10,048 bases of DNA from JABCPE02 sp963530615 (GTDB lineage: Bacteria; Bacteroidota; Bacteroidia; Flavobacteriales; Weeksellaceae). The stretch is from assembly GCA_963530615.1 (NCBI GenBank), contig CAUSDX010000021.1, forward strand, positions 1-10,048. Reading direction: 5' to 3'. The notes under the pieces were generated by a model. That model was given only the letters and a program-made list of their open reading frames with translations, did no database searches and was not told the origin of the DNA. The position numbers were made by a program, and so were the translations under genes. Of the stretch, positions 6,791-10,048 are shown one piece after another (the stretch's first letter is position 1; each line of letters starts with the position of its first letter).

Positions 6791-6840
6791 GACTTTTAAT
6801 GGTATTTATAAAAGTATGATATAAAGAAAATATTAAGATT

Positions 6841-7758
6841 ATGGCAAAAATAGAGCAAATGCTTCGGCTGAGATATATAGAAGAATTCTTAAGAAGTAGA
6901 AAAAAGGGGGCTTCTTATAAGGATATAGAAAGATATTTAGAACATAAATTTGCAGAGGCAGGGAGAGAACTTAAATTTACGGAGCGTACTTTCCAAAGAG
7001 ATAAAGAGAATATTTATGATTTTTTTAAGATAAGCATAGAGTATAACCATAAAAGAAAAGTTTATCACATTGCAGAAGATAAAGAGGATGATGCTCATGA
7101 TGTTTTTGATAATCTACTCTTGGTAGAAGCTTATAAACAAGCGGATTGCAATAAAAACATCATGCTGTTTGAACGAAGAAAAGCTCGTGGTTTAGAGAAT
7201 CTTAACGGGATTATTCATGCCATTACTCACCGTAAGGTTCTAAGTTTTCAGTATGAGAAATTTGATTCGAATGAGGTTAATTATAGAGCTGTAGAGCCTT
7301 ATGTTTTGAAAGAATTTAGGCATCGTTGGTACCTTATAGGTAAAGAACATAAACCTCAGGATGGAAATACCATGATGAAAACTTTTGGATTAGATAGAAT
7401 CACGGAATTAGATATAAAAAATACTTCTTTTCAAAGAGATGATTATTATCCTGACAAGGTTTTTGAACACTCCTTTGGGATTATTTCTTCGGAGGAAGAG
7501 CCTCAGAAAATCTTGATTTCTTGTGATTGGCAACAGGGGCAGTATATTAAATCTATGCCTTTTCATCATTCTCAAATAGTTGAAAAAGAAGATAAGATTA
7601 AGAATGAGGTGGTAATTTCTTTATTTTTAAAACCAACTTATGATTTTGAGCGAGAGCTTCTTTCTTACGGCAGTAGGATAAAAGTCTTGGCTCCTGAAAA
7701 TTTTAAGAAAAGATTAAAGGAAGAGGTACATAATATGTATACAATGTATAAAAAATAA
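6841..7758 (+). CDS. WYL-domain transcriptional regulator
   Basis: This 305-residue cytoplasmic protein has the architecture of the WYL regulators: an N-terminal winged-helix DNA-binding region (about 4-65, with FTERTFQRD at 46-54 as the likely recognition helix), a linker, a WYL domain (about 122-195), and a C-terminal WCX extension (about 222-300). The name-giving residues are Trp163, Tyr164 and Leu165 in RHRWYLIGKE, and the later conserved TFGLDRI (181-187) supplies Arg186. WYL domains are thought to sense nucleic-acid or nucleotide ligands and in several bacteria control DNA-damage, phage-defence or CRISPR genes; the ligand and targets here are unknown. The ATG at 6841 follows an A-rich leader. 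No exact TAnnTTTG promoter was found between the repeat array and the start. The gene stands alone and ends at the shared terminator with topB. The array upstream is a candidate binding region. Confidence 0.92.
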   Translation: MAKIEQMLRLRYIEEFLRSRKKGASYKDIERYLEHKFAEAGRELKFTERTFQRDKENIYDFFKISIEYNHKRKVYHIAEDKEDDAHDVFDNLLLVEAYKQADCNKNIMLFERRKARGLENLNGIIHAITHRKVLSFQYEKFDSNEVNYRAVEPYVLKEFRHRWYLIGKEHKPQDGNTMMKTFGLDRITELDIKNTSFQRDDYYPDKVFEHSFGIISSEEEPQKILISCDWQQGQYIKSMPFHHSQIVEKEDKIKNEVVISLFLKPTYDFERELLSYGSRIKVLAPENFKKRLKEEVHNMYTMYKK

Positions 7759-7763
7759 AGAGA

Positions 7764-7800
7764 AGTGGAATTGATTTTATTTCAATCCCACTTTTCCATT
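7764..7800. terminator. Bidirectional terminator between the WYL gene and topB
   Basis: Arms 7764-7774 and 7782-7792 pair over 11 bp around a 7-nt loop, with one A-C mismatch on plus that becomes a G-U pair on minus. The plus strand continues TTTTCCATTTT and the minus strand continues with a T-rich run through 7763-7748, so both converging genes can stop here. The topB stop codon (7777-7779) lies in the loop, and the WYL stop is 5 nt before the stem. Confidence 0.75.
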
Positions 7801-9864
7801 TTCGTTAAGAAGTAAAGTGCCTTCTGTTTTTTGCTCAGGGTGTTCTGTAAAACCTTTTATTTTAGAAGTTTTCTTCTTTTGGATTAAATCAAAAGATTGT
7901 TTTTGTGTTAATTTCTTTCCAAAAATGATAAAAGGTAATTTAAAATTACAATTTTTGAAGTTCTTACAACCATAAGCCGTCTTTCCTATAATTAAGGGGT
8001 TTTTGCAAATTGGGCAGAGTTGTTCTGTGAATTTCAAATTTGTTTTGTTTTCCTTTTTATTGGAAGTGGGAGTATCTTGTTGTAGAGTTACGGTTTTTCC
8101 TTTGCTGTTGAATACTTTTTTGGTTAAATCAGTTACCATCTGTATTAGTTCTTCTTTAAAGGTAGAGGCATCATATTCTCCCCGTTCTATTTTTCGGAGT
8201 TTGAATTCCCATTCTCCTGTTAGTTCAGCACTTTTTAATAATTCATCTTCTATGGTGTCTATTAGGTCAATACCTGTGGGAGTGGCGATGAGGTTTTTCT
8301 TTTTTTTCTCAATATATTTCCTTTTGAAAAGAGTTTCTATGATATTTGCACGGGTAGATGGACGCCCTATGCCGTTATTTTTAAGTGTTTCACGAAGTTC
8401 TTCATCTTCTATTTGTCGTCCTGCAGTTTCCATAGCACGGAGTAGGGTAGCTTCTGTATAATGTTTTGGCGGAGTGGTTTTCCCTGTATGAATAAAAGGT
8501 TTGTGTTCTCCTTTTTCTCCAATTTCAAACTTAGGAATTTTCTGTTCATCTTGTTTCTCGTTTTTCTCGGGTTTATCTTTAATATAGACTTCTCGCCAAC
8601 CTAATTCTAAAATTTGTTTTCCATTAGTTTTGAATGGAATATCACCGACTTTCGCTTCCACCGATGTGTTAGAAATTTTACATTCAGGATAGAATACAGC
8701 AATAAATCGTCTTGCAATTAAATCATATATTTGTTTTTCTTCTTTCGAGATATTTGGATTGGGAATAATCTCTGTGGGGATAATAGCATGGTGATCAGTA
8801 ATTTTACTATCATCAAAAACAGATTTAAATTTTGGGATAGGTTGAGTCAAAAGTGGAGCAATGAGCGTTTGGTAAAAATTCATTTTTCTTAAAATGCCTT
8901 CTATTTTTGGATAAAGACTTTCAGAAAGATAAGTGGTATCTACACGAGGATAAGTTACATTTTTCTTTTCGTACAGACTCTGCACTAAGTTGAGTGTTTG
9001 CTCTGCTGAAAATCCATATTTTTTATTAGCTTCTACTTGTAGAGCAGTAAGATCAAAAAGTCGTGGATTTTTTTCTCGTCCCTCTTTAATTTCAAAATTA
9101 GTAATTTCAAAAAGATGATTTTTAAGATAATCAATCCCTTTTTGAGCTTTTTCTATTGATTTTAATCTGTCAATATCAGCATTGAAAATCACTTCCTTAT
9201 ATTGAGTTTTTAGCTCCCAATATTCTTCTGTTTTGAAGTTTTCAATTTCTTTAAATCTTTGAACAAGCATAGCCAAAGTAGGCGTCTGAACCCTTCCTAT
9301 GGACAGCACAGATTTATTTGCTCCGAATTTCTTAGTGAATAATCGTGTTGCATTAATTCCCAAAAGCCAGTCACCAATGGCTCTGGCATTTCCAGCAAGG
9401 TAAAGATTTTGGTAATCTTTTTCGGATTTTAAGTTTTCAAAACCTTCTTTGATAGACTCTTCCGTAAGGGAAGAAATCCAAAGTCTTTTTACTGGTTTTT
9501 GGCATTTTGCTTTTTGTAAAACCCACCGCTGAATGAGTTCGCCTTCTTGACCAGCATCGCCGCAATTGACGACTTCATCACAGTTTTCTACAAGCTGTTT
9601 GATGACTTGAAATTGCTGCTCTACGCCTTTATTGGGAATGAGTTTTATTCCGAAATTTTTAGGAATAATGGGGAGGCTGAATAGATTCCATGATTTTAAT
9701 TCAGGAGAATAATCATGAGGTTCTTTGAGGGTGCATAGATGCCCAAAAGTCCAAGTAACACAATATCCGTTCCCTTCCATGAAACCATTTTTTGGAGTGG
9801 TTGCCCCTAAAACTTTGGCAATATCTCGGGCTACACTTGGTTTTTCAGCGATGCATAGTATCAT
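7777..9864 (-). CDS. topB: DNA topoisomerase III (type IA)
   Basis: Starting at the ATG at 9862-9864 this is a 695-residue type IA topoisomerase that passes single strands through a transient cut, helping resolve replication and recombination intermediates. The toprim domain starts at residue 1 (MILCIAEKPSVA, catalytic Glu7) and includes CGDAGQEGE (101-109), where Asp103 and Glu107 keep the acidic motif but its middle position is Gly105. SIGRVQTPTLAML (188-200) and VTYPRVDTTYL (303-313) follow, with Tyr305 the expected cleavage tyrosine, then GIGRPSTRANII (498-509). A C-terminal zinc-ribbon-like module has Cys617, Cys620, Cys633 and Cys639. The frame extends 40 codons further upstream, but that extension reads through a terminator hairpin and lacks family similarity, so the internal ATG is preferred. 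A near-consensus promoter (TATTTTG, minus strand of 9901-9907) lies about 37 bp before it. Confidence 0.95.
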   Translation of the reverse strand: MILCIAEKPSVARDIAKVLGATTPKNGFMEGNGYCVTWTFGHLCTLKEPHDYSPELKSWNLFSLPIIPKNFGIKLIPNKGVEQQFQVIKQLVENCDEVVNCGDAGQEGELIQRWVLQKAKCQKPVKRLWISSLTEESIKEGFENLKSEKDYQNLYLAGNARAIGDWLLGINATRLFTKKFGANKSVLSIGRVQTPTLAMLVQRFKEIENFKTEEYWELKTQYKEVIFNADIDRLKSIEKAQKGIDYLKNHLFEITNFEIKEGREKNPRLFDLTALQVEANKKYGFSAEQTLNLVQSLYEKKNVTYPRVDTTYLSESLYPKIEGILRKMNFYQTLIAPLLTQPIPKFKSVFDDSKITDHHAIIPTEIIPNPNISKEEKQIYDLIARRFIAVFYPECKISNTSVEAKVGDIPFKTNGKQILELGWREVYIKDKPEKNEKQDEQKIPKFEIGEKGEHKPFIHTGKTTPPKHYTEATLLRAMETAGRQIEDEELRETLKNNGIGRPSTRANIIETLFKRKYIEKKKKNLIATPTGIDLIDTIEDELLKSAELTGEWEFKLRKIERGEYDASTFKEELIQMVTDLTKKVFNSKGKTVTLQQDTPTSNKKENKTNLKFTEQLCPICKNPLIIGKTAYGCKNFKNCNFKLPFIIFGKKLTQKQSFDLIQKKKTSKIKGFTEHPEQKTEGTLLLNENGKVGLK

Positions 9865-9939
9865 ATTGTGTGTTATTATATTTTTATGATGAGAGTTCGG
9901 CAAAATACAAAAATTAATAATCGGTAATAATAGATAGAT

Positions 9940-9980
9940 AAAAAAAGAAGTATCCTTGGATAATTTGTTCAAGGATGCTT
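9940..9980 (-). terminator. Intrinsic terminator of a gene beyond the right edge
   Basis: On the minus strand, arms 9970-9980 and 9948-9958 pair over 11 bp with one mismatch around an 11-nt loop, then CTTTTTTT follows at 9947-9940. This marks the end of a minus-strand transcript coming from right of the window and separates it from topB. A minus-strand TAA at 10001-10003, 20 nt before the stem, is a possible stop for that gene, but the 15 codons visible before it are too few to identify. Confidence 0.7.
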
Positions 9981-10048
9981 CCATTCATAAATATAAAATT
10001 TTATTGAAAAAGTGTTTCCCAAAGAAGATATATATTCAGCAAAATAAT

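Noticed and set aside
6627..6824. A 65-codon repeat-protein gene starting with TTG within the array
   Set aside because: There is no ATG, the frame is broken at both edge units by single-base deletions, and the 42-bp unit is also free of stops in two minus-strand frames, so openness is not evidence of coding.
9865..9984. A 40-residue N-terminal extension of TopB
   Set aside because: It reads through a minus-strand terminator hairpin and its T-tract, and the toprim domain normally starts at MILCIAEKPS.
10001..10048. C-terminal end of a minus-strand gene at the right edge
   Set aside because: More than one frame is open over these few codons and none gives a recognisable protein end; only the terminator implies a gene there.

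Overview
The window reads as AT-rich chromosomal DNA of a flavobacterium (phylum Bacteroidota, class Flavobacteriia, possibly the Weeksellaceae; the genus cannot be fixed from sequence alone). Three things point there: the base composition; several perfect matches to the Bacteroidota -7 promoter element TAnnTTTG just upstream of genes, with A-rich rather than Shine-Dalgarno leaders; and protein sequences of flavobacterial type, including the small HsdR-N-like protein divergent from holA. Most genes are core housekeeping genes. No insertion sequence, tRNA, rRNA or CRISPR array was seen.

Layout. At the left edge (1-53, minus) is the 5' end of purM, preceded by a long leader with a terminator-like hairpin. 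Divergent from it is a long-chain acyl-CoA synthetase (312-2087, plus), followed by a strong intrinsic terminator. Next comes a minus-strand run, in transcription order holA (DNA polymerase III delta), an unrecognised acidic protein, era (ribosome-assembly GTPase) and aroB (3-dehydroquinate synthase). era and aroB are 13 bp apart and look co-transcribed; era also has its own promoter candidate. A small PD-(D/E)XK-type protein (5981-6430, plus) diverges from holA with only 4 bp between the two start codons, so each promoter candidate lies inside the other gene.

The stretch 6431-6840 has no convincing gene but holds the most unusual structure here: a direct-repeat array of 41-42 bp units (6541-6790). 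At every unit junction lies the inverted repeat AAATCA-N6-TGATTT, at near-constant 41-42 bp spacing, about four helical turns. Directly downstream is a WYL-domain transcriptional regulator (6841-7758, plus). It converges on topB (DNA topoisomerase III, 7777-9864, minus); the two share a bidirectional terminator whose loop contains the topB stop codon. Upstream of topB, a minus-strand terminator at 9940-9980 closes a transcription unit that lies beyond the right edge.

The genes do not form one pathway: they serve purine synthesis, fatty-acid activation, aromatic amino-acid synthesis, ribosome assembly, replication and DNA topology. The best candidates for something undescribed are the dyad array with its WYL neighbour, the standalone nuclease-like protein, and the purM leader. 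None of these is shown to be a new system by sequence alone.
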